In this document: piece after piece, positions 1 to 7,780 of the stretch
How positions within the stretch are numbered: position 1 is the first letter of the stretch
Layout: every line of letters begins with the position of its first letter
NCBI RefSeq assembly: GCF_038066635.1
Contig: NZ_JBBUTI010000002.1
Location: forward strand, 186,001 to 250,000
From: Ideonella margarita
GTDB taxonomy: Bacteria; Pseudomonadota; Gammaproteobacteria; Burkholderiales; Burkholderiaceae_C
Reading direction: 5' to 3'
DNA length: 64,000 bases
Made by a program: the position numbers and the translations under genes
Notes under the pieces: model-generated
Seen by the model: only the letters and a program-made list of their open reading frames with translations
Database searches by the model: none
Told to the model about the DNA's origin: nothing

Positions 1-1
1 G

Positions 2-511
2 CGCCAGTTCGGCGTCGCCGTGACGCAGGCGCCTGAATCAGGCGCCTTTCTGGAAGGCCCCTGGGAACAGCTCGTGGGCACCCTGCGGGCCACCACCGAG
101 GCGGATGCCAAGCTGGAGTTCGATGCGCTGTTCGGCGGAGTCGGCAAGCCCGAGGTCTTTCTGTTCGGCTCGTTTTACCTGGCCGGCTTTCTGAACGAGA
201 AGCCGCTGGCCGTGCTGCGGGAAGACCTCGCCCGACTCGGTCTGACCCGCGACGAGACCTCTGGCGACACCGAAGACCACATCGCCTACGGCCTGGAAGT
301 GATGCGCTGGCTCATCGCCGGTGACGACATCGCCATCTGCAACCTGGAGCAGCAGCGCCGCTTCTTCCGCAATCACATGCAGACCTGGGTCGGCAAGCTC
401 TGCGACACCGTGGCCGTGCACCCGGCGGCGCGCTTGTACCGGCAGCTGGCGGGCTTCACCCAGGCCTTCATGCAGGTGGAAACGCAAGCCTTCGACATGC
501 TGGAGGGCTGA
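2..511 (+). CDS. TorD-family molybdoenzyme chaperone (5' end cut by window)
   Basis: C-terminal part of a TorD/DmsD-type cytoplasmic chaperone. These all-helical proteins bind apo-molybdoenzymes or their signal peptides and assist insertion of the bis-MGD cofactor. Seen: the frame is open to the window edge, and the segment 'TEDHIAYGLEVM' matches the family hallmark E-x-D-H followed by a hydrophobic helix. A GTG at 20 would give 163 residues, short of the ~200 usual for the family, so the true start most likely lies upstream of the window. mobA begins 3 bp after its stop, which fits a joint role in molybdenum cofactor maturation. The client enzyme cannot be told from this fragment. Confidence 0.8.
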   Translation, partial: RQFGVAVTQAPESGAFLEGPWEQLVGTLRATTEADAKLEFDALFGGVGKPEVFLFGSFYLAGFLNEKPLAVLREDLARLGLTRDETSGDTEDHIAYGLEVMRWLIAGDDIAICNLEQQRRFFRNHMQTWVGKLCDTVAVHPAARLYRQLAGFTQAFMQVETQAFDMLEG

Positions 512-514
512 AGC

Positions 515-1132
515 GTGATCAACACCGATGACATCACCGGCCTGATCCTGGCGGGCGGGCGCGGCAGCCGCATGGGCGGCGTCGACAAGGGCCTGCAGAA
601 CCACCTCGGCATGCCGCTGGCCATGCACGCGCTGCTGCGGCTCGGGCAGCAGGTGGGGCATCTGATGATCAATGCCAACCGGAACCTCGGCGCCTATGAA
701 TCGATGGGCGTGCCGGTCTGGCCGGATGCGGTGAGCGACTTCCCCGGCCCGCTGGCGGGCTTCCTCGCCGGGTTGGAGCGCAGCGAAACCCCGTACCTCG
801 TGACCGTGCCTTGCGACACGCCGAACTTCCCACCCGACCTGGTGCAGCGTCTGGCAGCCGCGCTGGAAGCGGAAGACGCCGATCTGGCCATGGCGGCCAC
901 GATGGAGCCCGACGAGGGCTCGGCCGATGGCACCTTGAAGGTGCAGGTACAGCCGGTGTTCTGCCTGATGAAGACCTCGCTGATGGAAAGCCTGGTCGCG
1001 TTCACGCAATCGGGTCAACGCAAGATCGATGTGTGGACGGCCCAGCACCGCTGCGCCACGGTCGTGTTTGACAACGCCGCGGCGTTTGCCAACGCCAACA
1101 CGCCGGAAGAACTGCGACGCCTGCAGGGGTGA
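515..1132 (+). CDS. mobA: Molybdenum cofactor guanylyltransferase
   Basis: MobA transfers GMP from GTP to Mo-molybdopterin, making the MGD cofactor used by DMSO-reductase-family enzymes such as the formate dehydrogenase at 53.5-56.4 kb. Seen: 205 residues, near the E. coli length. The nucleotide-binding start motif LAGGRGSRMGG-x-DK spans residues 12-25, GPLAG lies at 78-82, and PCDTP at 99-103 carries the metal-binding Asp101. The start is GTG at 515, 3 bp after the chaperone stop, so the two are co-transcribed. There is no terminator-like hairpin with a T-run downstream, where an oppositely oriented small gene follows. Confidence 0.93.
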   Translation: MINTDDITGLILAGGRGSRMGGVDKGLQNHLGMPLAMHALLRLGQQVGHLMINANRNLGAYESMGVPVWPDAVSDFPGPLAGFLAGLERSETPYLVTVPCDTPNFPPDLVQRLAAALEAEDADLAMAATMEPDEGSADGTLKVQVQPVFCLMKTSLMESLVAFTQSGQRKIDVWTAQHRCATVVFDNAAAFANANTPEELRRLQG

Positions 1133-1183
1133 AGTGCCCAACGGCTGACGCTCGGAACCGCTGTGGGCAAGTCCGCTTCGGGC

Positions 1184-1537
1184 TCAGCCCCACCACCTGA
1201 ACAACTCCGGCCGGCTCTGCCGGTATTCGGCCAGCCGGGCCAGGGTATGCGGCACCAGGGCATGCGCGCCGAACCACAGCGCGTCCTCAAAAGCCGGCCC
1301 CGGGAACCGCAGCGAGACGCCCACCCCGGCCCAGCCCGCCCAATCCACCTCCGGCATGGCCTTGACCAGCTTGTCCGGGGCCGAGCGCATCACCGACGCC
1401 AGCGCTGACAGCTGCTGCGCCACTTCCGCCCGCGTGGCGACACTGGCCAGCAGCTCCCCCTGGTCCTGATCGCCCAGCAGCGTGATGACAGCGTCGCCCG
1501 TCTCCTGGACGATGCCCAGCAACGGTGCAGTGATCAT
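1184..1537 (-). CDS. Conserved-looking hypothetical protein
   Basis: Not recognised. A 117-residue soluble protein without signal peptide or membrane segment; it starts 'MITAPLLGIVQETGDAVITL' and ends in the aromatic 'LFRWWG'. ATG at 1537 is chosen because GGAGG lies 5 bp upstream; a TTG four codons earlier would overlap that site. It is convergent with mobA and divergent from the modE-like gene, so a molybdenum role is possible by position only. The clear ribosome binding site and codon pattern support a real gene. Confidence 0.6.
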   Translation of the reverse strand: MITAPLLGIVQETGDAVITLLGDQDQGELLASVATRAEVAQQLSALASVMRSAPDKLVKAMPEVDWAGWAGVGVSLRFPGPAFEDALWFGAHALVPHTLARLAEYRQSRPELFRWWG

Positions 1538-1612
1538 GATGGCCTCCAAGGGTGTTGATCTTCTTCGTCATGCTCAGCAGGTTTTGCGCCAGGGCTGCCT
1601 ACACTGCCCCCC

Positions 1613-2467
1613 ATGATTGAACGGCGTCGCCCAATGACGGCGGCCAAGGCGGCCGCCACCTCCCCGCTGACCGGGCACTTCGCGCTGCAGGGCCCGCAGG
1701 GCAGCCTGCTGGACGACACCCGCATGCGGCTGCTGGAGGCCATCGACACCCACGGCTCGCTCAATCGGGCGGCGGCCCATGTGCCCATGTCGTACAAGGC
1801 AGCGTGGGAAATGCTCAACACGATGAGCAGCCTGTCGGCCACGCCGCTGGTGGAGCGGCTCACCGGCGGCGCGGGCGGCGGCGGCACCCGCCTGACCGCC
1901 CACGCCCGGCAGCTGATGGCGCTGTACCGGGCCATGGCCAGCTCGCAGCAGGATGTGCTGAACCGGCTCGGCAGCATGCCGGCCGACAGCACCCCCGACG
2001 CCCTGCGCAGCCACCTGCGGCGCCTCACCATGCGCAGCAGTGCCCGCAACCAGTTCGCCGCCACGGTGCTGCAGCTGGTGGACCGCGGCGGCATGGTCGA
2101 CGTGCAGCTGGACCTGGGTGCCGATGGCCCGCTGCTGGCCAGCGTCACGCCCGAGGCGGTGCATGAGATGACCCTGGCGCCCGGGCAGACGCTGTTTGCG
2201 CTGATCAAGGCCCCCTGGGTTCAGGTGCGCGCCACCCGGCCGCGGGCCGCCGCCCACCTGACGCGCTGGCAGGGCACGCTGCAAGCCTGCCGGCCGGGCA
2301 GCGCCCATGTGGGCGTGACGCTGGCCTTGCCCGGCGGCGGGCTGCTGCATGGGCTCTGGCATGGGCTGTCGCACGCCAGCCCGGGGGAAGGACAGCTGCC
2401 AGAGCCCGGCACGCCCGTCTGGGCCAGCGTGGCCAGCGACAGCGTGGTGCTGGTCAGCTTTTCCTGA
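1613..2467 (+). CDS. modE: ModE-family molybdate-responsive transcriptional regulator
   Basis: Molybdate-sensing DNA-binding regulator. Seen: an N-terminal winged-helix region (about residues 30-115) with the ModE-type recognition segment 'GSLNRAAAHVPMSYKAAWEM' (48-67), then two Mop/TOBE-like ligand domains. The first begins at 'RSSARNQFAATV' (141-152), the second near 'LTRWQGTLQAC' (216-226). At 284 residues it matches full-length ModE (about 260). Known for the family: molybdate binds between paired Mop domains of a dimer and switches affinity for mod and molybdoenzyme promoters. No modABC transporter is in the window; the nearby mobA and chaperone fit. An alternative start is Met8. Confidence 0.82.
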   Translation: MIERRRPMTAAKAAATSPLTGHFALQGPQGSLLDDTRMRLLEAIDTHGSLNRAAAHVPMSYKAAWEMLNTMSSLSATPLVERLTGGAGGGGTRLTAHARQLMALYRAMASSQQDVLNRLGSMPADSTPDALRSHLRRLTMRSSARNQFAATVLQLVDRGGMVDVQLDLGADGPLLASVTPEAVHEMTLAPGQTLFALIKAPWVQVRATRPRAAAHLTRWQGTLQACRPGSAHVGVTLALPGGGLLHGLWHGLSHASPGEGQLPEPGTPVWASVASDSVVLVSFS

Positions 2468-2564
2468 CGCTGCCTCGGCATCACCCTCGATGGCGCCGCC
2501 TTCCGCTTGAGCCTAGGATGGGACCCCGGGGTGCGCTGCCCCGTGGCGTTAGAAGGAGTCGACC

Positions 2565-3755
2565 ATGCCGTGCCGATCCAACCCCGTCTGGCGAGCCTGT
2601 GTCGTGGCGGGCCTGTCTGCTTGCCTTGCAGTCAGCCTCACCGCCTGCATGACGCCCCCGCCCACCCCGCAGCTGGCCGATGCAGCGCTCTGGCAAGACG
2701 CAGCCTTCAGCCCGCCGCAGCAGCCGGTCGACGTCAGCCAGCTGTTCACGCTGAGCGACGAGATGCAGCGTTATCTGCGGGTGGAACTCGGCCCGCGCCT
2801 GCAATCGGAGGGGCGCCTGCGCGGCCTCTACCGAGCGCTGCAGGCTAGCCGGCAGCTGAAGCTCGATTACGACGCCCGCATCACCCGCACGGCGGCAGAG
2901 GCGTTCGAGGCACGCTCAGGCAACTGCCTGTCTCTGGTGATCCTGTCAGCGGCCATGGCACGGGCACTGGGCTTGAACGTGCATTTCCAGCAGGTGCAGG
3001 TGGAGGCCAGCTGGAGCCTGGCCGGCGACGTGCTGGTGGTGAATGACCACGTGAATCTGGTGCTGGGCCAGCGCGCGCAAGGCAGCGTCTGGACGGACGA
3101 CAGCGGCATGTCGCTGGTCGTTGATTTCCTGCCGCACGAGCTGATGCAGGGGCAACCCAGCCGCACCATCACCGAAGCCATGATCGTCACGATGTTCATG
3201 AACAACCGGGCGGTTGAACATTTGCTGAGCGGCGCCACGGACGATGCCTACGCCTGGGCGCAGGCTGCCTTGCGCCGTGACCCGAACTTCACGCCGGCGC
3301 TCAACACCCTGGGCGTGATCTACCAGCGCAAGGGCCTGCTGGCCCCGGCAGAGCAGGCCTGGCAGATGGCACTGCGCCAGCAACCGGACAGCCCGGGCGT
3401 GCTGGGCAACCTGGCGGCCGTGCAGCGCGCACTGGGGCAAACTGATGAGGCCGCACGCAGTGAAGCGCGGCTGGCGCGCCTGCAGCGGGAAGCGCCATGG
3501 GGCGAATTTCGCAGGGCGCAGGTCGCACTGCAAAGCGGCGACGCTGGCACTGCTCGCGCTTTGCTGGAGCGCCTGCTGAAGCGCGACGCCACCCAGCGCG
3601 ACGTGCACGTCTGGCTGGCCCAGGCCTATCTGCAATTGAAGCAGCCTGAGCAGGCCAGCCGCCACCTGGCCCTGGCCGTGCAGCACAGCCCCACGCATGA
3701 GCAGGGGCTGTATGCCGGCAAGCTGGCGCGGCTGCAGGCGGCTGTGTCGCCCTGA
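2565..3755 (+). CDS. TPR lipoprotein with transglutaminase-like domain
   Basis: Exported lipoprotein of unknown role. Seen: a signal peptide with lipobox LTAC, lipidated Cys28 and Met at +2, which does not block outer-membrane sorting. A transglutaminase/peptidase-like core follows, with candidate catalytic Cys121 (SGNC), His162 (NDHVNL) and Asp187. The C-terminal half (about 220-390) is made of TPR-type helical repeats, e.g. 'ALNTLGVIYQRKGLLAPAEQAW'. RBS 'GAAGGAG' lies upstream of ATG 2565. TPR plus papain-like cores often act in envelope protein assembly or proteolysis; the substrate is unknown. Two further transglutaminase-fold proteins lie at 29.9-34.3 kb. Confidence 0.75.
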   Translation: MPCRSNPVWRACVVAGLSACLAVSLTACMTPPPTPQLADAALWQDAAFSPPQQPVDVSQLFTLSDEMQRYLRVELGPRLQSEGRLRGLYRALQASRQLKLDYDARITRTAAEAFEARSGNCLSLVILSAAMARALGLNVHFQQVQVEASWSLAGDVLVVNDHVNLVLGQRAQGSVWTDDSGMSLVVDFLPHELMQGQPSRTITEAMIVTMFMNNRAVEHLLSGATDDAYAWAQAALRRDPNFTPALNTLGVIYQRKGLLAPAEQAWQMALRQQPDSPGVLGNLAAVQRALGQTDEAARSEARLARLQREAPWGEFRRAQVALQSGDAGTARALLERLLKRDATQRDVHVWLAQAYLQLKQPEQASRHLALAVQHSPTHEQGLYAGKLARLQAAVSP

Positions 3756-3758
3756 ACG

Positions 3759-4574
3759 TCAGCCGGCCTGGATGATGCGGCTCACCAGCGCCGGGGTCGG
3801 TGCGGGCCAGCCAGCTTCACGCGCCACGCGGACGATGGTTTCGTTGGTGTCGAAGTACACCTGCCAGTAGTGCTCGTTGGCGCAATACGGGCGCACGGCA
3901 ATCACCGGGCCATTCAGGTTCATGTCGAGCAGGGCCACTTCCAGTGCGGGCTGGGCCACCACGTTGGGAATCTGGCTCACTGCCGCGCGCAGGCGGGCGA
4001 TGGCGTCGATCGGATCGACACCCACGGCCAGCTGGGCGGTGCGCTCGACGCGTCGCGCCGGCAGAGCGCTGAAGTTCTGCATGGTGTCGGCAAAGATCTT
4101 GCCGTTGCCCACCAGCGTCATCACGTTGTCGGGCGTGACCAGCGTGGTGGCGAACAAGCCCAGCTCATGCACGGTGCCGGTGATGCCGCCGACCGACACG
4201 AAGTCACCCACCTTGAACGGGCGCAGCACCAGCATGAAGGCGCCCGCCGCGAAGTTGCCCAGCATGCCGCTCCAGGCCGCGCCAATGGCCACACCGGCGC
4301 CCGCCAGCAAGGCAGCGAACGAGGTCGTCTGGATGCCGAAGTAGCCCAGGATGCCGAGCACCAGGGCAATGTTCAACGCCACCGCCAGGATGTTGCCCAG
4401 GTACTTGGTGAGAGTCGGGTCGACATGGTTGCGGCCCATGGCAGCCTGCATCAGACCCACCACCCGGCCGATCAGCCAGCGGCCGATGATCCAGAAGGCG
4501 ATTGAAGCCAGCACCTTGATGGCCAGCTCGGTCGCTGTGGTGCTGAGGAAGTGTTGGAACGTGGAAATGTCCAT
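3759..4574 (-). CDS. Small-conductance mechanosensitive channel (MscS family)
   Basis: Inner-membrane tension-gated channel that releases solutes on osmotic down-shock. Seen: 271 residues, close to E. coli MscS (286). Two N-terminal membrane helices (about 16-38 and 55-80) precede the Gly/Ala-rich pore helix TM3 'LLAGAGVAIGAAWSGMLGN'. Next comes the beta-domain motif 'LRPFKVGDFVSVGGITGTV', then the mixed alpha/beta C-terminal domain ending at a promoter-proximal convergent boundary with the TPR lipoprotein gene (4 bp apart). Start ATG 4574 follows AGGAGCACG on the coding strand. Confidence 0.9.
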   Translation of the reverse strand: MDISTFQHFLSTTATELAIKVLASIAFWIIGRWLIGRVVGLMQAAMGRNHVDPTLTKYLGNILAVALNIALVLGILGYFGIQTTSFAALLAGAGVAIGAAWSGMLGNFAAGAFMLVLRPFKVGDFVSVGGITGTVHELGLFATTLVTPDNVMTLVGNGKIFADTMQNFSALPARRVERTAQLAVGVDPIDAIARLRAAVSQIPNVVAQPALEVALLDMNLNGPVIAVRPYCANEHYWQVYFDTNETIVRVAREAGWPAPTPALVSRIIQAG

Positions 4575-4843
4575 GTCGTGCTCCTGAAAAGGACGAGGAA
4601 ATGAAAGACGAGCGCCAGTCTGCCCAGCCTGGGCAGCACCCGCCGCGGGCCCGCCTGCATTTCGGCACTGTGTCTTGACGGTGTGGTGACGGCGCGCCGG
4701 CTTCGTGGCATCTGCCCTGGTCTGCCGCGAAAGACCCTTTGTTCAACATGGGTGCATCCAGTGCCAGCCGTGCTGCGTATACCGAAGGTAGATCAATGCG
4801 CCATTCGGCCCGATCCGTCACTTTCACCCACACAGGCTCCTCC

Positions 4844-5803
4844 ATGCACGCACCTTCCCGCTCAGCGGCCGCCGCCGCTCGCCCGACCCGTCTGAATGCC
4901 ATGCCGGCGGCACGGCTGGCCATGGGCCTGGCCCTGGCGGGTGGGCTGCTGGGCATGATGCCGCCCGCGAAGGCCGCCGACGGCAAGCTGCTGTTGACCG
5001 GCGGCGTCAGCAGCATCGACGGCGCGGCGGGCGGTGGCCTCACGCCCTGGGCCGTGACTGGCAGCTACGCCACTGAAGGGCAATGGGGCGCCACCGCCCA
5101 CCTGACCAGCGTGCGCACCGGCGACTACGCGATGAACACCGGCGGCGTGACCGTGGCCTGGAACGACCAGATCGAGCTGTCCCTCGCCCGCCAGGATTTC
5201 GACACCGGCAACACGGGCACCGCCCTGGGCTTGCCCGGCTTGCGCCTGAAGCAAAACATCGTCGGGGCCAAGTGGCACTTCGCCGGTGATGCCGTGCTCG
5301 ACAGCGACACCTGGATGCCGCAGCTGGCCGTGGGCATTGAATCCAAGACGCTGGACGCGGGTGGCCTGGCCCCCACGCTCGCGGCACTGGGCGCCCGCAC
5401 CGATGGCGTGGATGTCTACCTCAGCGCCACCAAGCTGTTTCTGGCCCAAGGCGTGCTGGTGAACGGCACGCTGCGCACCACCAAGGCGAACCAGAACGGC
5501 CTGCTGGGCTTTGGCGGCACCGGCCACACCAAGATGCGCCTGATGCCGGAGGTGTCGCTGGCCTGGCTGCTGCGCAAGGACCTGGTGGTGGGCGTGGAAT
5601 ACCGCGCCAAGCCCGACAACCTCAACCCGTCCATCCTCGGCGCCGGCTTGAAGGAAGACGACTGGAAGGACGTGTTCGTGGCCTGGGCACCGAACAAGCA
5701 CCTGTCGTTGACGCTGGCCCATGTCGACCTCGGCCGCATCGTGCCTGCCGTGGCCGCCCGCCGCCAGACCGGCACCTACCTGTCGGCCCAGGTGGCCTTC
5801 TGA
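4844..5803 (+). CDS. DUF3034 family exported protein
   Basis: Secreted beta-rich protein of the DUF3034 family; function unknown. Seen: a long, Arg-containing n-region, a hydrophobic core 'LAMGLALAGGLLGMM' and a likely cleavage after 'AKA'. A Gly-rich beta-strand pattern follows ('LLLTGGVSSIDGAAGGGL'...), ending 'YLSAQVAF' with a terminal Phe typical of outer-membrane barrels. ATG 4844 is preferred for a sensible signal peptide; ATG 4796, which has GAAGG upstream, and ATG 4901 are alternatives. It lies 17 bp before a truncated haemoglobin gene and looks like the first gene of a three-gene exported operon. Confidence 0.75.
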   Translation: MHAPSRSAAAAARPTRLNAMPAARLAMGLALAGGLLGMMPPAKAADGKLLLTGGVSSIDGAAGGGLTPWAVTGSYATEGQWGATAHLTSVRTGDYAMNTGGVTVAWNDQIELSLARQDFDTGNTGTALGLPGLRLKQNIVGAKWHFAGDAVLDSDTWMPQLAVGIESKTLDAGGLAPTLAALGARTDGVDVYLSATKLFLAQGVLVNGTLRTTKANQNGLLGFGGTGHTKMRLMPEVSLAWLLRKDLVVGVEYRAKPDNLNPSILGAGLKEDDWKDVFVAWAPNKHLSLTLAHVDLGRIVPAVAARRQTGTYLSAQVAF

Positions 5804-5820
5804 CACCGCACCCCATTTTA

Positions 5821-6351
5821 ATGAACGCCGCCATGACTGCACACACCCTTCGCCCCGCCTTCTTCAAGGCTCCCGCCACGCTCACGGCCACGCTGCTTGG
5901 TGCCTGGCTGACCATGCACGGCCCAGCCGCCCATGCACAAGCCGCGATGCCGGCAGCGGCGCCCACCAGCACCACCGCGGCTGTGCCTGTTGATGCCGGC
6001 ACTTTCGCCGCCTTCGGCGCGCGCGCCGGCCTGGGTGAGCTGGGCACCGATTTCGTGGCCCGCCTGCAGCGCGACCCGCGCACCGCCCCCTTCTTCGAGA
6101 AGACCAACGCGCCGGAGCTGGCCACCAAGCTGGCAGATCAGTTCTGCCAGGTGCTGGGCGGCGGCTGCGCCTACAAGGGCGCCGACATGAAGACCGCCCA
6201 CCGCGATCTGGACATCCGCAAGCAAGACTTCAATGCGCTGGTGGAAGTGCTGCAGCAGTCGATGGACGCGCGCGGCATTCCCTTCACCGCCCAGAACCGC
6301 CTGCTGGCGGCCCTGGCGCCGATGCACCGCGACAGCATCACCGTGCGATGA
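5821..6351 (+). CDS. Truncated haemoglobin (group 1-like) with export signal
   Basis: Small haem globin of the 2-over-2 fold, which binds O2 or NO. Seen: an N-terminal signal peptide ending near 'AHAQA' (38-42), then a globin core from about 57. FARL-type B/E helices are followed by the proximal His127 in 'MKTAHRDLDI', the usual truncated-globin F-helix context, and the G/H helices end at 'LLAALAPMHRDSI'. Cys109 and Cys116 may form a disulfide, which would suit a periplasmic protein. Most truncated globins are cytoplasmic, so the export signal is notable. The stop overlaps the next start (ATGA), which implies translational coupling. Confidence 0.83.
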   Translation: MNAAMTAHTLRPAFFKAPATLTATLLGAWLTMHGPAAHAQAAMPAAAPTSTTAAVPVDAGTFAAFGARAGLGELGTDFVARLQRDPRTAPFFEKTNAPELATKLADQFCQVLGGGCAYKGADMKTAHRDLDIRKQDFNALVEVLQQSMDARGIPFTAQNRLLAALAPMHRDSITVR

Positions 6352-6983
6352 ACCGGCAGACTCGCTTGCTTGCCAGCGGCCTGGCACTGGGATGGAGCTT
6401 GCTGGCCAGCGCCAGCGCAGCCACCTTGACCGTGCGCGTGGTGGACGCCAGCGGCCAGCCCGTGCCCGATGTGGCCGTGGTGGTGCGCAGCCCCGGTCTG
6501 GCACCGCGGGTGGCGGCCATGGCACCGGTGGAAATCACGCAGCAGGGCATGCGGTTCGTGCCGGCCGTCAGCGTCGTCACGCCGGGCACCAAGGTGCGCT
6601 TCACCAACCGCGACAGCTTTGATCACCACGTCAAGGGCAGCCAGGCGCAGGTGTTCGAGTACCGCATCGCCGGCTCCGATGCCGGCTCCACCAAGCCCTC
6701 GTCCTCGCCCGAAGTCGTGATCGAAGGCGGGCCGGGGCCGGTGACGCTCGGCTGCCTGCTGCACTCGCGAATGCAGGGCAGCCTGTATGTGACCGACTCG
6801 CCGTGGCACGGCATCAGCGGTGCCGATGGCTCGGTGCAACTGGCCAATGTGCCGGACGGCGCCTTGCAGGTGGTGGTGTGGCACCCGCAGCAGTTCATCG
6901 AACAGCCGGCGGTGCCGGTTCAGGTGGCCGGCGCCACGCGGCTGTCGGTCAGCCTGAACTTCACGCCCCGCGCCCGGCGCTGA
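6348..6983 (+). CDS. Exported cupredoxin-like protein (methylamine-utilisation-type)
   Basis: Periplasmic blue-copper-like protein. Seen: a signal peptide (1-24, cleavage after 'ASA'), then a domain with a likely type-1 copper site. Ligands appear to be His93 or His94 ('FDHHVKG'), Cys136, His139 and Met142 ('GCLLHSRM'), spaced as in plastocyanin-type proteins. The C-terminal part (about 150-211) is beta-rich. Such proteins are often named methylamine utilisation protein, but no methylamine dehydrogenase genes are here. It overlaps the globin gene by 4 bp, suggesting a copper/haem electron-transfer or gas-sensing partnership in the periplasm (inference). Confidence 0.75.
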   Translation: MNRQTRLLASGLALGWSLLASASAATLTVRVVDASGQPVPDVAVVVRSPGLAPRVAAMAPVEITQQGMRFVPAVSVVTPGTKVRFTNRDSFDHHVKGSQAQVFEYRIAGSDAGSTKPSSSPEVVIEGGPGPVTLGCLLHSRMQGSLYVTDSPWHGISGADGSVQLANVPDGALQVVVWHPQQFIEQPAVPVQVAGATRLSVSLNFTPRARR

Positions 6984-6986
6984 GGC

Positions 6987-7024
6987 GATCGGCGGCGCCG
7001 CGGCCAAACCGCGGGCCGCTGATC
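6987..7024. terminator. Imperfect hairpin between convergent genes
   Basis: The arms GATCgGCGGC..CCGCGG and CCGCGG..GCCGCtGATC pair around a CCAAA loop between the cupredoxin and the next, opposite-strand gene. There is no T-run on either side, so this is only a possible transcript-end structure. Confidence 0.35.
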
Positions 7025-7535
7025 AGTCAGCGCGGCGGCCGGGGCGTTCGAAGTCGGCCTCGATCCACGCCGTGGCACTGGCGCGGTCGAGCTTGAAGCC
7101 CGGCGACACCGACACGCGGGCCAGGCACTCATCGCCCTCATCGAGCGCGCTCAGGCTCGCCTGGGGGTTTTCGTCATCGGGTTCGATGTCGAGACACACG
7201 GTGATGCGCCGATCACCCAGATTGACCACCACCTGCTTGTGCAGCGTGGCCTGCAGGTGCTGCTCATGCCGGCGGATCACTTCAGACGCGGTTTTCACCA
7301 GCGTGTTGAAGGCATTCACATCCAGCGGCTTCGGGTTCTTCTTGTCGCGGCCCATCGTCCACGGGCCGACCAGCGCGGGCTCACTTTCGCCGTCGCGCGT
7401 CATGCCCACGGCCCAGCCGTCGTCGTCTTCGTTCTTGAAGACCTGGGCGGTCCATCCCTTGTCGCGCCACAGGCGGGCCTCGTGCACCGCTGCGTCGGCG
7501 GTTGCGTCATTCAATTCGTCATCGGGCAGGTTCAT
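7023..7535 (-). CDS. Hypothetical cytoplasmic protein
   Basis: Not recognised. 170 residues, acidic (starts 'MNLPDDELNDATADAAVHEA'), with no signal peptide, membrane helix or Cys motif apart from isolated cysteines. The middle holds 'KNEDDDGWAVGMTRDGESEPALVGPW', which reads like a small beta-hairpin module, then a long helix and a C-terminal beta region. Codon use is like its neighbours. It is convergent with the globin/cupredoxin operon and divergent from the porin gene, so it is probably a single-gene unit. Confidence 0.65.
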   Translation of the reverse strand: MNLPDDELNDATADAAVHEARLWRDKGWTAQVFKNEDDDGWAVGMTRDGESEPALVGPWTMGRDKKNPKPLDVNAFNTLVKTASEVIRRHEQHLQATLHKQVVVNLGDRRITVCLDIEPDDENPQASLSALDEGDECLARVSVSPGFKLDRASATAWIEADFERPGRRAD

Positions 7536-7780
7536 GCCGTCAGTCTAGTCGGCCCCGCATGAAGCCGACGATGGCCCCGGCGCAAGTATTGGCCAGGACC
7601 CGCGCTACGTGGCGAGCATCGCCTTTGCATGAGGAATATGGCGCGCATCAGTGCCGTATTCCGGGGATTGGGTGCTCAAGGAATGGGCAAAGTGGCCGAA
7701 GTTGAATGCATGTGTCCGGGACAGCCACTTGGTCAGGCTGCCGCATGCAAAGGACAAGACCTTCACCACACAGGAAGACA

